NCBI RefSeq assembly: GCF_000993785.3
Contig: NZ_CP009922.3
Coordinates: 1,674,001-1,738,000 of the forward strand
Origin: Streptomyces xiamenensis
GTDB lineage: Bacteria; Actinomycetota; Actinomycetes; Streptomycetales; Streptomycetaceae
Length of the DNA stretch: 64,000 bases
Direction: 5' to 3'
The position numbers were made by a program, and so were the translations under genes. The notes below the pieces were generated by a model that saw nothing but the letters and a program-made list of their open reading frames with translations, searched no databases and was not told where the DNA came from. Shown in pieces: positions 1 to 8,916 of the stretch (its first letter is position 1; each line of letters begins with the position of its first letter).

Positions 1-1117
1 CGGCGAACGCGGCGCGCACCACGTCGATGTCCAGCGTCGCGGACGCCTGGGTGGCGCCGATGCCGAAGAACGCCTCCACCGCCGCCAGCGCCACCACCGC
101 GTTGTGCGCCATGTGCTCACCGTGCAGCGGGAGGAAGATGTCCGGGTACTCGCCGCCCAGCCCGCGCAGCGTCAGCAACTGGCCGCCCACCGCGATCTCG
201 CGGGAGACCACGCCGAACTCCATGCCCTCACGGGCCACGGTGGCGTCCACCTCGACGGCCCGGCGCAGGATCACCGAGGCCGCCTCGATCTGCTGCTGGG
301 CCAGCACCACGGTGGCGTCCTGCTTGACGATCCCGGACTTCTCCACCGCGATCCGCTCCGGCGTGGGGCCGAGCCGGTCGGTGTGGTCCAGGCTGATCGG
401 GGTGATGACGGAGACCCCGGCGTCCAGCACGTTGGTCGCGTCCCAGGTGCCGCCCATGCCGACCTCGACGACCGCCACATCCACCGGGGCGTCGGCGAAC
501 GACGCGTACGCCATGGCGGTCAGCACCTCGAAGAACGACAGCCGGTACTCCTGGCGGGCGTCCACCAGCTCCACGTACGGCTTGATGTCCTCGTAGGCGG
601 CGATGAACCGCTCGGCGGACATCGGGGCGCCGTCCAGGCTGATGCGCTCGGTGATGGACTGCACGTGCGGGCTGCTGTACCGGCCGGTGCGCAGCTCGAA
701 ACCGCCCAGCAGCGCCTCGATCATCCGGGCCGTGCTGGTCTTCCCGTTGGTGCCGGTGATGTGGATCGAGGGGTACGCGTGCTGGGGCTCGCCCAGCACG
801 TCCATCAGCGCCTTGATCCGCTCGACGGAGGGGTCGAGCTTCGTCTCGCCCCAGCGCTTGGACAGCTCCGTCTCGACCTCGCGCAGCGCCCGGTCCACCT
901 CCGGGTCGGCGGGCCGCTCCGGCACGCCGTCCCCGGTGGGCGGGCCGGCCTGGGTGCGCAGCGTGCGGCTGCCGGCCTCGATCACCGCGAGATCGGGGTC
1001 CCGCTGTGTCTCGGCGCCGATCAGCTCCTCGAAGGCGGCGGCGTCGAGATTCTCGGGAGTGCCGGCATCGCCGGATTCGCCGGAGTCGGGGGGCTCGGGG
1101 CGGGAGTGCTCAGTCAC
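1..1117 (-). CDS. folC: Folylpolyglutamate synthase / dihydrofolate synthase, 3' end cut by window
   Basis: Mur-ligase-family ATP-dependent enzyme that adds glutamate to dihydropteroate or folates in the cytoplasm. The frame is open to the window edge, so 372 codons are visible and the C-terminus is missing. Start chosen is the GTG at 1117 (reads VTEHSRPEPPDSG), the first start after the gap to the ABC gene. An acidic Pro/Ser-rich N-terminal extension of about 60 residues precedes the family core, as is usual in Streptomyces. The nucleotide-binding loop ITGTNGKTS is followed by a GRYSSPHVQSITERI block, both diagnostic of FolC. In many actinobacteria folC lies just downstream of valS; here the peptide cassette (1147-9449) separates the two, which suggests insertion of that cassette between neighbours. 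Confidence 0.93.
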   Translation of the reverse strand, partial: MTEHSRPEPPDSGESGDAGTPENLDAAAFEELIGAETQRDPDLAVIEAGSRTLRTQAGPPTGDGVPERPADPEVDRALREVETELSKRWGETKLDPSVERIKALMDVLGEPQHAYPSIHITGTNGKTSTARMIEALLGGFELRTGRYSSPHVQSITERISLDGAPMSAERFIAAYEDIKPYVELVDARQEYRLSFFEVLTAMAYASFADAPVDVAVVEVGMGGTWDATNVLDAGVSVITPISLDHTDRLGPTPERIAVEKSGIVKQDATVVLAQQQIEAASVILRRAVEVDATVAREGMEFGVVSREIAVGGQLLTLRGLGGEYPDIFLPLHGEHMAHNAVVALAAVEAFFGIGATQASATLDIDVVRAAFA

Positions 1118-1146
1118 GATGCCAGTCTACGAACCCCCACCGACAC

Positions 1147-1914
1147 TCACCGCCCCTTGTCCGGATCGGTACCCGGGTGAGAGGTGGCGGCGGGCTCCGC
1201 ACGGCCGGTGCGGACGTCCGCGACGAGCTGCCCGTCCCGCAGCGTCAGCACCCGGGAGCAGCGCCCGGCCACCGCCTCCTCGTGGGTGGCGATCAGCAGG
1301 GTGCAGCCGTGCTCGGCGGCCAGCCGCTCGATCAGGTCCATGACGCGGGTGCCGGTGGCGGAGTCGAGATTGCCGGTGGGCTCGTCGGCGAGCAGCAGCC
1401 GGGGCCCGGCGATCAACGCGCGGGCGATCGCCACTCTCTGCTGCTGGCCGCCGGAGAGCTGGGAGGGCAGCGCCTTCTCCCGGCCCGCCAGGCCGACCGC
1501 CGCCAACAGACCGGTGGCGCGCTCGACACGGTCGAACGGCGTGTCGGCCCTGCGACGCGGCAGCAGCGGGGCCAGCACGTTGTCCAGCGCGGTGAGCGCG
1601 GGCAGCAGATGGAAGCGCTGGAAGACGAACCCGACCCGCCCCCGGTAGCGGGCCAGCTCGCGGCGGCCGAGTGCGGTGATCTCATCCTCCCCCACCCGGA
1701 TCACGCCCTCGTCGGCGCGCTCCACGGCGCCGACGAGGTGCAGCAGGGTGGACTTCCCCGAGCCGGAGGGGCCGGTCAGCGCCACCGACTCGCCGGCCCC
1801 GATGTCCAGGTGCACCCCGTCCACGGCCGTGATCCGGTTCTCGGGGCCGGAGCCGAACGTCCGGCGCAGGTCCTTGACGGTCACCGGGACGCCCCCGGGT
1901 CCTGGGATGTTCAT
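1147..1914 (-). CDS. ABC transporter ATP-binding protein, MacB/LolD-like
   Basis: Cytoplasmic ATPase, 255 residues, the usual size for this family. Walker [10 protein letters not shown] is near residue 50, the signature [15 protein letters not shown] near 160, and Walker [12 protein letters not shown] after it; the DEPTGNLD form is typical of LolD/MacB/BceA-type ATPases that pair with FtsX permeases. It starts 46 bases after the stop of the FtsX-like permease on the same strand, so the two are one transporter. The order is peptide, permease, ATPase. By analogy with bacitracin and lantibiotic resistance pumps, it probably powers removal of the cassette's own peptide from the membrane (immunity) or assists its release. 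That role is inferred from context, not visible in the protein itself. Confidence 0.92.
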   Translation of the reverse strand: MNIPGPGGVPVTVKDLRRTFGSGPENRITAVDGVHLDIGAGESVALTGPSGSGKSTLLHLVGAVERADEGVIRVGEDEITALGRRELARYRGRVGFVFQRFHLLPALTALDNVLAPLLPRRRADTPFDRVERATGLLAAVGLAGREKALPSQLSGGQQQRVAIARALIAGPRLLLADEPTGNLDSATGTRVMDLIERLAAEHGCTLLIATHEEAVAGRCSRVLTLRDGQLVADVRTGRAEPAATSHPGTDPDKGR

Positions 1915-1960
1915 CGGGCGGCCTCTCGTGGGATGTGCGGGTCGTGGACGGTCACGGATG

Positions 1961-4768
1961 TCACTGACGGCTGAGCAGGGCGGCCAGCGGCAGGCCCCGT
2001 ACCAGCCGGACCGGGAAAAGCGAGGCGGCCATCGCGAGCCCCACCCCGCCGGCCGCGGCGCCCAGCGCGGTGGCCAGTACGCCGGTGGGCAGTGCGCCCA
2101 CCACCCACGCCACCAGGCCGGCCCCGGCGGCGGCCCCCAGGATCGCGCCGGCCGCGCCCAGCAGCGCGCCCTCGGCCAGCACCAGCCGGGTCAGCGCGCG
2201 GTCGCTCCAGCCGGTGGCGCGCAGCACGGCGAGTTCGGCGTCGCGTTCACGCATACCGACGTACAGGACGTCGGCGAGCGCGAAGGCGCCCAGCAGCACG
2301 GTGAGCGCGACGGCGGCGATGTCCACGGCGCGGATCTCCAGCGTCACCGCCGCCCCGAGCAGGGTGCCGGCGGCGGCGCCCTGGAAGTGCCACAGCACCG
2401 CGGTGACAAAGGTGAGGGCGGCGATGCCGACGGCGAGGGAGAGCACGGCGAGGGCAGCGCGTACCGGCACCCGGGTCACGTTCGCGAGAGCCAGCGCGGC
2501 CACCGAACGGCGGGCCCGTGCCCGCCGCCCGGCCAGCACCGGCGGGCGCAGCACCCCGGCGGGCCCGATCCGGGCGGCGCGCAGGGCCGGTCCGAGCGCG
2601 GCGAGCAGGGCGAGGGCGACGACGAGCGGCACGGTCAGCAGGACGAGGGCGGGCCGTACCGTCAGCCCGGTGAGCCCGGCCAGCGAAGGGGCCAGGACGG
2701 CCGCGAGCACGGCGGCGGTGGCCGCGACGGCGGCGACCTCGCCGAGTACGAGGGCGGCGAGCCGGCGCCCGGACCAGCCCAGGCAGGCCAGCATGCCGAG
2801 TTCGGCACGCCGGGTGCGGACGGAGGCGGCGACCAGGTTGCCGGTGAACAGCGCGCACACCAGGAGCACCAGGCCGGACAGCAGCACGCTCTTGCGGTCC
2901 GCCTCCTGGACGAGGGTCACAGCGGCGCCCTTGCGGGTCCAGTGCTCCTCGATCAGCAGGTCGGGGCGGCCGAACTGTCCGGCGGCGACCTCCACCTGGC
3001 GCGGCGCGGGCGAGGAGCCGACGGTGATGTCCACGGTGAGCCCGGTGCCGGTGGCGATGCGTTCGGCGACCTGCCGTACCCGCTCCTGGGAGGCGTCGTC
3101 CAGTCCGGTCACCCCCTCCACGCGGACCCGCACGGCGGACAGCGGTGCGGCGGCCTGCGGGGAGGCGGGGTGCAGCAGGTAGTCGAGGGAGGCGAGGTTG
3201 GTGAGCAGCTGGGGCGGGGTGGCGAGATACCCGGTCGGGTTGCTGTTGGGCAGCCAGGGCCGTTCCCCCAGCAGCTCCCGCGACCGCTCGTCCGCCCCGG
3301 AGGCGGCGGCGGGGCGGTAGGACTCCAGGGGGACCTCGGAGAGTTCGGAGAACTCCTGGACGTTGCCGGGGTCGAAGGTGCCGACGGCGTTTCCGCCGAC
3401 GCTCGCCAGGAGCTCGGTGGTGCCATACAACTGACGGAATCCGGTGTCCCGGGTGAGCCACGGCGGCACGCCCTCCCCAAGAAACACTTCCGTCGTCCAG
3501 CTGTTCCGGGTGTTCTGGTCGGTGGTGCCGGGCCGCAGGACATCGGTACCGGGCCGGTACACCGGCGGGTCAGCCTGTTGGAGTCTGTTGAACCACACTC
3601 CGAAGTCATCCCGTTCCACCACGCCGGCATAGGCGGTCGCGTAGTCCCTGATCTCCGATCCGAGCGACTCGACCGGCACCTGCGGCAGTTGTTGTTCCAT
3701 GTCGGCGGATGTTCTGCCGGGCAGGTCGGCGGCGTCCATGGTGAGGCGGCCGACATCGACGCGTACGGACTCCTCGGTCTGCGGCTGTGATGACACCAGC
3801 ATCGGTATGTCGACCCGATCCATCCCGGGGTGCCCGTCCGTCACCTGCGGTGGGTCGGCGGTGAGATAGTCACCCTTCACCATGGCCGAGTCGAGTCCGA
3901 CCAGAGCTGCCTCGGACGCCGGATCGATGGCAGCCGCCAGCAGCGTCGTGGGCCAGGGGATCCGCATGACGGCCCGTTCGCCGACCTTCGGGTGGTCGAC
4001 CTCGCCCGTACCGGTGGTGGAGAAGGATCCGTCCTCCCGCCACTCGACCACGATCAGCCGGTCCCGGCCTTCGGACGTCAGTGGATCGGCACGGTGAGCG
4101 TAGTGGTCGAGTCGGCACAGAGGCAGCACATCCCCAAGGGGCAGGATTTCCGCGGCCGGACGACTGTCCTGGCAGCCGCCTGTGTCGATGCGCAGCACTT
4201 CGCCGTCGAGCAGATAGCCGTCCTCCAGCATCACTCCATCCGAGAACGGAACCTTACGGGGCTCCAGGACGCGATTCTTGGTGACGTACACGAAGTCCGG
4301 CCCGGGATCCAGCGCCTGGGTCAGCCCACGATCGGCGGTCCAGGTGCGGTCCAGTCTGAGCAACTGCTGGTCCAGAGCGGGATCCAGCGACTCCGTGATG
4401 TCCACGTCGATCCACAGATCCGTCCTGTGGTAGCCCAGCATGGCGATCGGGGCCGCTACCTCCACTCCGTCAAGGGCGGCTATGCGCTCCCACTCCTCCA
4501 GGGTGATCCCGCCGAACTGGGCGGACAGAAAGTTCGGCCGCACCTCACCCGCCTGCGCTTCCAGTTCGCTGGTGGCGTCCACCGGGCGGACCAGGATGTC
4601 GTACGCGGCCCGGAAGTTGGCGTCCGCCGTGGCCTGCACCCGCAGCCGGGAGGTGTCGACGGAGCCGGTGAGCAGGACGAACCCCATGCTCGCCACCAAC
4701 ACGCCGGCGAGTAGCGTCACCGCCCGTGCGGAACGGCGGCGCAGTTGTTGGGTGATCAGGGCGAGCAC
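1961..4768 (-). CDS. FtsX-family ABC transporter permease with large extracytoplasmic domain
   Basis: 935 residues. One membrane segment at about 15-38 is followed by a very large extracytoplasmic region (about 40-600). Then come two FtsX-type membrane blocks: one after the stretch [16 protein letters not shown], with the coupling motif [21 protein letters not shown], and a second with [21 protein letters not shown]. Such duplicated permeases work with LolD/MacB-like ATPases, here the gene at 1147-1914. Start is the GTG at 4768 with GAGG about 6 bases upstream, 30 bases after the stop of the Cys-rich peptide gene, so it is cotranscribed with it. The segment encoding the outer domain (roughly 3400-4500) has noticeably lower GC than its surroundings. 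Likely role: immunity or sensing for the peptide; alternatively final release of it from the envelope. Confidence 0.88.
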   Translation of the reverse strand: MLALITQQLRRRSARAVTLLAGVLVASMGFVLLTGSVDTSRLRVQATADANFRAAYDILVRPVDATSELEAQAGEVRPNFLSAQFGGITLEEWERIAALDGVEVAAPIAMLGYHRTDLWIDVDITESLDPALDQQLLRLDRTWTADRGLTQALDPGPDFVYVTKNRVLEPRKVPFSDGVMLEDGYLLDGEVLRIDTGGCQDSRPAAEILPLGDVLPLCRLDHYAHRADPLTSEGRDRLIVVEWREDGSFSTTGTGEVDHPKVGERAVMRIPWPTTLLAAAIDPASEAALVGLDSAMVKGDYLTADPPQVTDGHPGMDRVDIPMLVSSQPQTEESVRVDVGRLTMDAADLPGRTSADMEQQLPQVPVESLGSEIRDYATAYAGVVERDDFGVWFNRLQQADPPVYRPGTDVLRPGTTDQNTRNSWTTEVFLGEGVPPWLTRDTGFRQLYGTTELLASVGGNAVGTFDPGNVQEFSELSEVPLESYRPAAASGADERSRELLGERPWLPNSNPTGYLATPPQLLTNLASLDYLLHPASPQAAAPLSAVRVRVEGVTGLDDASQERVRQVAERIATGTGLTVDITVGSSPAPRQVEVAAGQFGRPDLLIEEHWTRKGAAVTLVQEADRKSVLLSGLVLLVCALFTGNLVAASVRTRRAELGMLACLGWSGRRLAALVLGEVAAVAATAAVLAAVLAPSLAGLTGLTVRPALVLLTVPLVVALALLAALGPALRAARIGPAGVLRPPVLAGRRARARRSVAALALANVTRVPVRAALAVLSLAVGIAALTFVTAVLWHFQGAAAGTLLGAAVTLEIRAVDIAAVALTVLLGAFALADVLYVGMRERDAELAVLRATGWSDRALTRLVLAEGALLGAAGAILGAAAGAGLVAWVVGALPTGVLATALGAAAGGVGLAMAASLFPVRLVRGLPLAALLSRQ

Positions 4769-4798
4769 GGGATCCTCAGGGGTGGGATGACCAGGCGG

Positions 4799-4999
4799 TC
4801 ACGGAGTCTTGTAGCAGCAGCCGGACGGTATCCACGGGCAGGTGGGGCACTCCCGCTTGCGGTTGTTCCAGATGTTGGCCCCCGGGTACCCGGGGCACGC
4901 GGTGCCCACCTGGCAGTCGTACTGCGCCGCGGCCTCTGTCGTGGCCGATGGCAGTACGCGCCGCAGGGCGGCGTCGGCGAGCTGGTTCAGCAACTTCAT
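4799..4999 (-). CDS. Precursor of a six-cysteine secreted peptide (candidate bacteriocin-like natural product)
   Basis: 66-residue peptide. Residues 1-25 look like a leader: an amphipathic helix (MKLLNQLADAALRRVLP) without the long hydrophobic core of a Sec signal, ending TTEAAA|Q, an AXA site of the kind signal peptidases cut. The proposed core (26-66, 41 residues) starts QYDC and has six cysteines (29, 35, 51, 54, 61, 62), several prolines, aromatic residues and a basic NRKR patch, ending CCYKTP. An even Cys number suits three disulfides. ATG at 4999 is preceded by AGGAAGGG at good spacing. A longer in-frame reading (to 5485) crosses the regulator promoter and is unlikely. Neighbours supply oxidation (MauE, thioredoxin), export and cleavage (ABC, S26) and an FtsX pump 30 bases downstream. 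No LanM, YcaO or radical-SAM gene is present. I recognise no named family; product structure is inference. Confidence 0.8.
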   Translation of the reverse strand: MKLLNQLADAALRRVLPSATTEAAAQYDCQVGTACPGYPGANIWNNRKRECPTCPWIPSGCCYKTP

Positions 5000-5112
5000 C
5001 GTTCTCACCCTTCCTGTGTTCCGGACGGCGGACCGGCGGGCCGCCGTTCCTCGTGGCGGACACCGTAGAGACCCCGCGCACACAGTCGGTACACCGGACA
5101 CCGCTCCGTCCC

Positions 5113-5126
5113 TCGAAACGCTTCGA
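5113..5126. promoter_or_regulatory. Imperfect palindrome on the peptide-gene side of the divergent promoter region
   Basis: TCGAAACGCTTCGA: arms TCGAA/TTCGA around ACGC. It shares the core GAARCGCTTC with the perfect palindrome at 5191-5208, 80 bases away. It lies about 115 bases upstream of the peptide ATG. A shared operator serving both divergent promoters is possible; no transcription start is known and the motif is short. Confidence 0.35.
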
Positions 5127-5185
5127 CAGCACGGGCCCGTCGACCGGCCGGAAACGGGGAGCCGCATCCTGCCCACACACACCGG

Positions 5186-5215
5186 TTCACAGGTGAAGCG
5201 CTTCACCTCTATGGT
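5186..5215 (+). promoter_or_regulatory. Putative promoter of the SARP operon with an embedded 18-bp perfect palindrome
   Basis: A -35-like TTCACA (5186-5191) and a -10-like TATGGT (5210-5215) are separated by 18 bases. Between and overlapping them is AGGTGAAGCGCTTCACCT (5191-5208), a perfect 18-bp palindrome. A regulator bound there would occlude RNA polymerase. TTCAC also recurs as a direct repeat (5186 and 5202), and SARPs commonly bind direct repeats, so either autoregulation or an unrelated repressor could act here. The ATG of the SARP is at 5277. Confidence 0.5.
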
Positions 5216-5276
5216 CGGACCTTGCGTCACCGGCAACATTCGTTCCGTAGTTCCCCAGGGGTGGGAGAAGTCTTCG

Positions 5277-6053
5277 ATGATGCCCGAACCACGACTCGTG
5301 TTCCGGCTGTTGGGTCCTGTGGAGATCTGTACCGGGGAGGGGAAGCCACCGCCGCGGGTCGGGAAGCCGCAGGCCGTGCTCGCCGTGCTGCTGCTGCGGC
5401 CAAACCAGGCGGTGTCCTTCGACACCCTGTGCGAGGCGCTGTGGGACGGCGAACCGCCGCGGTCCGCGCTGTCGAACCTGCGCACCTACGTCCACCGGCT
5501 GCGCCGGGCCCTGCCCGGCGACGGCGCCGACATCCTGCTCAGCCATCCGGGCGGCGGCTACGAGTTACGCCTGTCCCCGCACGACAGCGACCATCTGGTC
5601 TTCGGCCGGCTCGTGCACCGGGGCCGCAATCTGCTCGCCGCCGCTGACCCGCGCGGAGCCGCCGTCGCCCTGCGCCGTTCGCTGGAGCTGTGGCGCTCCG
5701 AGCACGCCGCCACCGGCCTTGACCGGCGCGGGCCGCTCGCCGCCGAACTCGCCCACCTCGACATCAAGCGGCTGCGCGCCCTGGAGGATCTGGCTGGCAT
5801 CTGGCTCGAACTAGGCGAACCGCGCCGCGCGCTGGACACAGCCTGGCAGGCCGTGACCGCCGACCCGCTGCGCACCCGCGGCTGGCAGTACGTGCTGCGC
5901 GCCCACCACCGGCTCGGCGAGCACGGCCGACTCACCGAGTCGTACGCCCTGGCCCGCGCCGCCTTCCGGGACGGGCTGGGCCGCGATCCGGATGCCGAAC
6001 TCGCACAGCTCTGCGAGCGCTTGATGTATCGGCCATATGCGGGGGCCTCCTAA
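5277..6053 (+). CDS. SARP-family transcriptional activator with a TTA codon
   Basis: 258 residues, a compact SARP. The N-terminal winged-helix DNA-binding domain (about 8-97) has FRLLGPVEI, RPNQAVSFDTLCEALW and the SNLRTYVHRLRRAL recognition region. A bacterial transcriptional activation domain (about 105-250) follows, ending RDPDAELAQLCERL. ATG at 5277 has GGAG 9 bases upstream; a second ATG follows at once. Codon 97 (5565-5567) is TTA, the rare leucine codon read by the bldA tRNA, so translation probably depends on development as for many pathway-specific regulators. It is divergent from the peptide gene and 54 bases upstream of the MauE-like gene, so it probably controls the peptide cassette and is cotranscribed with the plus-strand genes. 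Confidence 0.92.
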   Translation: MMPEPRLVFRLLGPVEICTGEGKPPPRVGKPQAVLAVLLLRPNQAVSFDTLCEALWDGEPPRSALSNLRTYVHRLRRALPGDGADILLSHPGGGYELRLSPHDSDHLVFGRLVHRGRNLLAAADPRGAAVALRRSLELWRSEHAATGLDRRGPLAAELAHLDIKRLRALEDLAGIWLELGEPRRALDTAWQAVTADPLRTRGWQYVLRAHHRLGEHGRLTESYALARAAFRDGLGRDPDAELAQLCERLMYRPYAGAS

Positions 6054-6107
6054 CGTACGGGCCCGGCCGGCCGGAGCGGCCGGAGGTCGAGGTGTGGAGG
6101 CGGGCCG

Positions 6108-6638
6108 ATGGCGTATGTCCTGCTGAGCTGCCAGGTGTTGCTGGCCGTGGTCTTCCTGGTGTCCGCGACCGGCAAGCTGCGCCCGGCCGGGGTCCGCGCC
6201 CTGCGTCGTACCCTGCGCGAACTCGGCCTGCCAGCCCGCCTGATCCCGCTCACCGCCACCGCTGTCATCACCGCCGAGGCCGCCGCCGGTCTGCTGGTGC
6301 TGCCGACCCCCACCGCCCCCTACGGCCTGGTACTCGCCGCGCTGCTGCTGGCGGCTCTCACCGCCGGAGTGGCCCGGGTGGTGATCGGGCGGCGTGCGGT
6401 CAGCTGCGCCTGTTTCGGGCCGAGTGTCCGGCCGCTGCGCGGCGTCCATCTGGTGCGCAACGGGCTGCTGCTGCTCGCCGCCGGGTGCGGCCTGGTGCTG
6501 CTGCCCGCCGCCGGGCCGGCGAACGCCGAGGTACTGGCCGTGGCGGTCGCGGTCGGCTCGGTGGCCGCGCTGGTGCTCATCGGGCTGGACGACATCACGG
6601 AGCTGTTCTTCCCGTCCACGATCAGGAGGCGCACGTGA
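6108..6638 (+). CDS. MauE/DoxX-family redox-associated membrane protein
   Basis: 176 residues with four predicted membrane helices (about 4-20, 47-66, 72-95, 116-135, with a further hydrophobic stretch near 140-158). A CACFG motif at 100-104 contains the cysteine pair typical of MauE proteins. MauE-like proteins partner with extracytoplasmic thioredoxins in disulfide formation or reduction. The next gene overlaps this one by four bases (GTGA at 6635-6638) and is such a thioredoxin, so the two are translationally coupled. In this cassette the likely client is the six-cysteine peptide. GGAGG lies just upstream of the ATG. Role in oxidation rather than reduction is inferred. Confidence 0.85.
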   Translation: MAYVLLSCQVLLAVVFLVSATGKLRPAGVRALRRTLRELGLPARLIPLTATAVITAEAAAGLLVLPTPTAPYGLVLAALLLAALTAGVARVVIGRRAVSCACFGPSVRPLRGVHLVRNGLLLLAAGCGLVLLPAAGPANAEVLAVAVAVGSVAALVLIGLDDITELFFPSTIRRRT

Positions 6639-7132
6639 TCGCCCTGGTGCTGTCCGTCCTCGCGCTGGCTGTCACCGCGCTCAATCTGCTGCTGTGCTAC
6701 GGCATCATCCGCCGGCTGCGCGCCGAACCGGCCCACGGCCCGTCTGCCACCGATGACACGGTCACCGGCCCACCCGTCGGCGTCCCCATCGTGCTGCCCG
6801 CCGGGTCACCCACCCTCGTCGGCTTCTTCTCCCCGGGCTGCGGCGCCTGTGAGGACCTGCTGCCGGCGTTCACCCGGGCCGCCGAGGCGCATCCGGGCGG
6901 TACGAAGAAGGTCACCGCCGTGGTCGTCGAGGTGGACCCGGACTCCGACAGCCGGACCTACCTGGACGTGCTGTCACCCGTCGCCGAGGTGCTACGGGTC
7001 CCACTGAACTCACCCTGGGTCTCCGCTTTCGGCGTGGACGGCTTTCCCCGTGTGCACGCCCTTACCGAGGACGGCGCGCTGCGCTGGTCCGCCGTGGGCC
7101 CGTCCGACCTCGAACGGCGGCTCACGGGATGA
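6635..7132 (+). CDS. Membrane-anchored TlpA/MauD-like thioredoxin-fold protein
   Basis: 165 residues. An N-terminal anchor (about 2-24) is followed by a thioredoxin-like domain facing outside, with active site FFSPGCGACEDLLP (CGAC, Cys69 and Cys72) and the cis-proline region DGFPRVHAL. GTG start at 6635 overlaps the MauE stop (GTGA) with AGGAGG upstream; the stop overlaps the ABC gene start (ATGA at 7129-7132). The MauE plus MauD-like pairing is known from methylamine dehydrogenase maturation, where it handles disulfides in the periplasm. Here the same pair sits beside a Cys-rich peptide gene, so it probably forms or proofreads the peptide's disulfides after export. Confidence 0.87.
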   Translation: MIALVLSVLALAVTALNLLLCYGIIRRLRAEPAHGPSATDDTVTGPPVGVPIVLPAGSPTLVGFFSPGCGACEDLLPAFTRAAEAHPGGTKKVTAVVVEVDPDSDSRTYLDVLSPVAEVLRVPLNSPWVSAFGVDGFPRVHALTEDGALRWSAVGPSDLERRLTG

Positions 7133-8916
7133 GGGAGTCCGCCCGTACCGCGTTCTCGCTGGCACTGCGCGCCCGCCCCGCGGTGCTCGCCGCGACCCTC
7201 TTCCTCACGGTCGTGGAGGCGCTGATCCCGGTGGCCGCCGCCTGGCTCACCGCACGCCTCGTGGACGGGCTGACGCGCGGCGAGAGCACCCTGACCGGGT
7301 ACGCGTCCGCACTCGCCGCCTGCGGGATCCTGGCCGCCCTGCTGCCGTACCTCCAGCGGCTCGCCCAGGGCGAACTCGCGCGCGCCGTCGCCCGGCAGGC
7401 GCAGAACCGCCTCTTCCGCGCCGTCACCGCCCAGCCCGGCCTCGCCTGGTACGAGAACCCCGACCGGCTCACCCAGCTGCGCCAGGCCCAGGATTGCGGT
7501 CAGCACGCCCCGACCGATCTGCTGGACTGCGCGATGGCGCTGGTGCGCTCGGCACTCACGCTGCTCGGCTTCGCCGCCGTGCTGATCGGCATCCATCCGC
7601 TGCTGGCCGTGCTGGTGGCAGTGGGCACCGTACCCAAGCTGCTCGCCGAAATCCGGGTGGCCCGGGCCAGGGCGGGCGCCGTACATGGACTGACCGCGCA
7701 CCAGCGGCGCGAGGTCTTCTACATGATGCTGCTGGCGGACGCACCGGGCGCCAAGGAGGTTCGGCTGTTCGGCATCGGCGATCTGCTGCGTCGCCGGATG
7801 ATGGCGCAGCGGCACGCCGCCGACCGGGAGCGGCTGCGGCTCGATGTGCGCGCGTTGCTGCTGAACGGGCTGCCGACGGTGATCACGGCGGGCGTGGCGG
7901 CGGGTGGCCTGCTGTGGGCGGTGGGCCGGGTCCGGGACGGAGCGCTGAGTGTCGGCGAACTGACGCTGGTCGTCACGGCGATCGCCGCCGTGCAGAGCAC
8001 GCTGGGCACCCTCGTCGGGGCCGTCGCGAACGGGCACCAGCACCTGCTGGTCTTCCGCGCCTACACGGAGCTGGTGACGGCGCCGCCCGTCCTCACGACG
8101 CGCGAACCGGCCCGGCCGATCGGCCCGTTGCGCGGGGCCGTGGAACTGCGCGACGTGTGGTTCCGGTACGGGCCGGACCACCCGTGGATTCTCCGGGGCG
8201 TGAACCTGCGCATCGCGGCCGGCGAGTCCCTGGGCCTGGTCGGGGTGAACGGCGCGGGCAAGAGCACGCTGATCAAGCTGCTGTGCCGGTTCTACGACCC
8301 GGAGCGCGGTAGTGTCCGCTGGGACGGCACCGATCTGCGCGACATCCGGCCGGAGGCGCTGCGCGAGCGGCTGAGCGTCGTCTACCAGGACCACATGAGC
8401 TACGAGATGACGGCGGCCGAGAACATCGGGCTCGGCGACCCGGAGCGCGCCCACGACCAGCGGCGCGTGGCGGAGGCGGCACGCCGGGCGGGCATCCACG
8501 ACGTGCTGGCGGCGCTGCCGGCCGGGTACCGGACCATGCTCAGCCGCGGCTACTTCGGGGAGAGCGGCAAGGACGACGGCGTGGTGCTGTCGGGCGGGCA
8601 GTTCCAGCGCCTGGCCCTGGCCCGGTCCATGATGCGCGAGGACCGGGACCTGTTCGTCCTGGACGAGCCGACGTCCGGCCTCGACCCGCTCGCCCAGGCG
8701 GAGGTCGGCCGGCTGATCCACCACCACGGCGCGGGGCGCACCCGGGTGCTCGTCTCGCACCGGCTGAGCGAGATCCGCGACGCCGACCGGATCGCGGTGC
8801 TGGCGGACGGCCGGATCGCCGAACTCGGCACCCACGAGCACTTGCTGGCGGTCGGCGGCCATTACGCGGCGGCCTTCCGCAGCCAGGCCGCCGGTTTCCA
8901 GCTGGACGGCGTGTGA
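7129..8916 (+). CDS. ABC exporter, fused membrane and ATPase domains (peptide export)
   Basis: 595 residues, a half-transporter that should dimerise. Six-helix membrane domain at about 10-310, ATPase domain at about 335-590 with Walker A GVNGAGKSTLIK (372-383), signature LSGGQFQRLALARS (from 487) and Walker B LFVLDEPTSGLD (about 510), plus H-loop VSHRLSEIRDAD. There is no N-terminal C39 peptidase domain, so it does not cut its own substrate as bacteriocin PCAT transporters do; the next gene provides a separate protease. Start ATG overlaps the thioredoxin stop and the stop overlaps the S26 gene (GTGA at 8913), so all are one translationally coupled unit. Resembles exporters from lanthipeptide and lasso-peptide clusters. 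Substrate (the peptide at 4799-4999) is inferred from context. Confidence 0.88.
   Translation: MRESARTAFSLALRARPAVLAATLFLTVVEALIPVAAAWLTARLVDGLTRGESTLTGYASALAACGILAALLPYLQRLAQGELARAVARQAQNRLFRAVTAQPGLAWYENPDRLTQLRQAQDCGQHAPTDLLDCAMALVRSALTLLGFAAVLIGIHPLLAVLVAVGTVPKLLAEIRVARARAGAVHGLTAHQRREVFYMMLLADAPGAKEVRLFGIGDLLRRRMMAQRHAADRERLRLDVRALLLNGLPTVITAGVAAGGLLWAVGRVRDGALSVGELTLVVTAIAAVQSTLGTLVGAVANGHQHLLVFRAYTELVTAPPVLTTREPARPIGPLRGAVELRDVWFRYGPDHPWILRGVNLRIAAGESLGLVGVNGAGKSTLIKLLCRFYDPERGSVRWDGTDLRDIRPEALRERLSVVYQDHMSYEMTAAENIGLGDPERAHDQRRVAEAARRAGIHDVLAALPAGYRTMLSRGYFGESGKDDGVVLSGGQFQRLALARSMMREDRDLFVLDEPTSGLDPLAQAEVGRLIHHHGAGRTRVLVSHRLSEIRDADRIAVLADGRIAELGTHEHLLAVGGHYAAAFRSQAAGFQLDGV

Noticed and set aside
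4799..5485. 228-residue version of the peptide ORF
   Set aside because: It would run across the SARP promoter and the SARP start on the other strand; the ATG at 4999 has the ribosome site.
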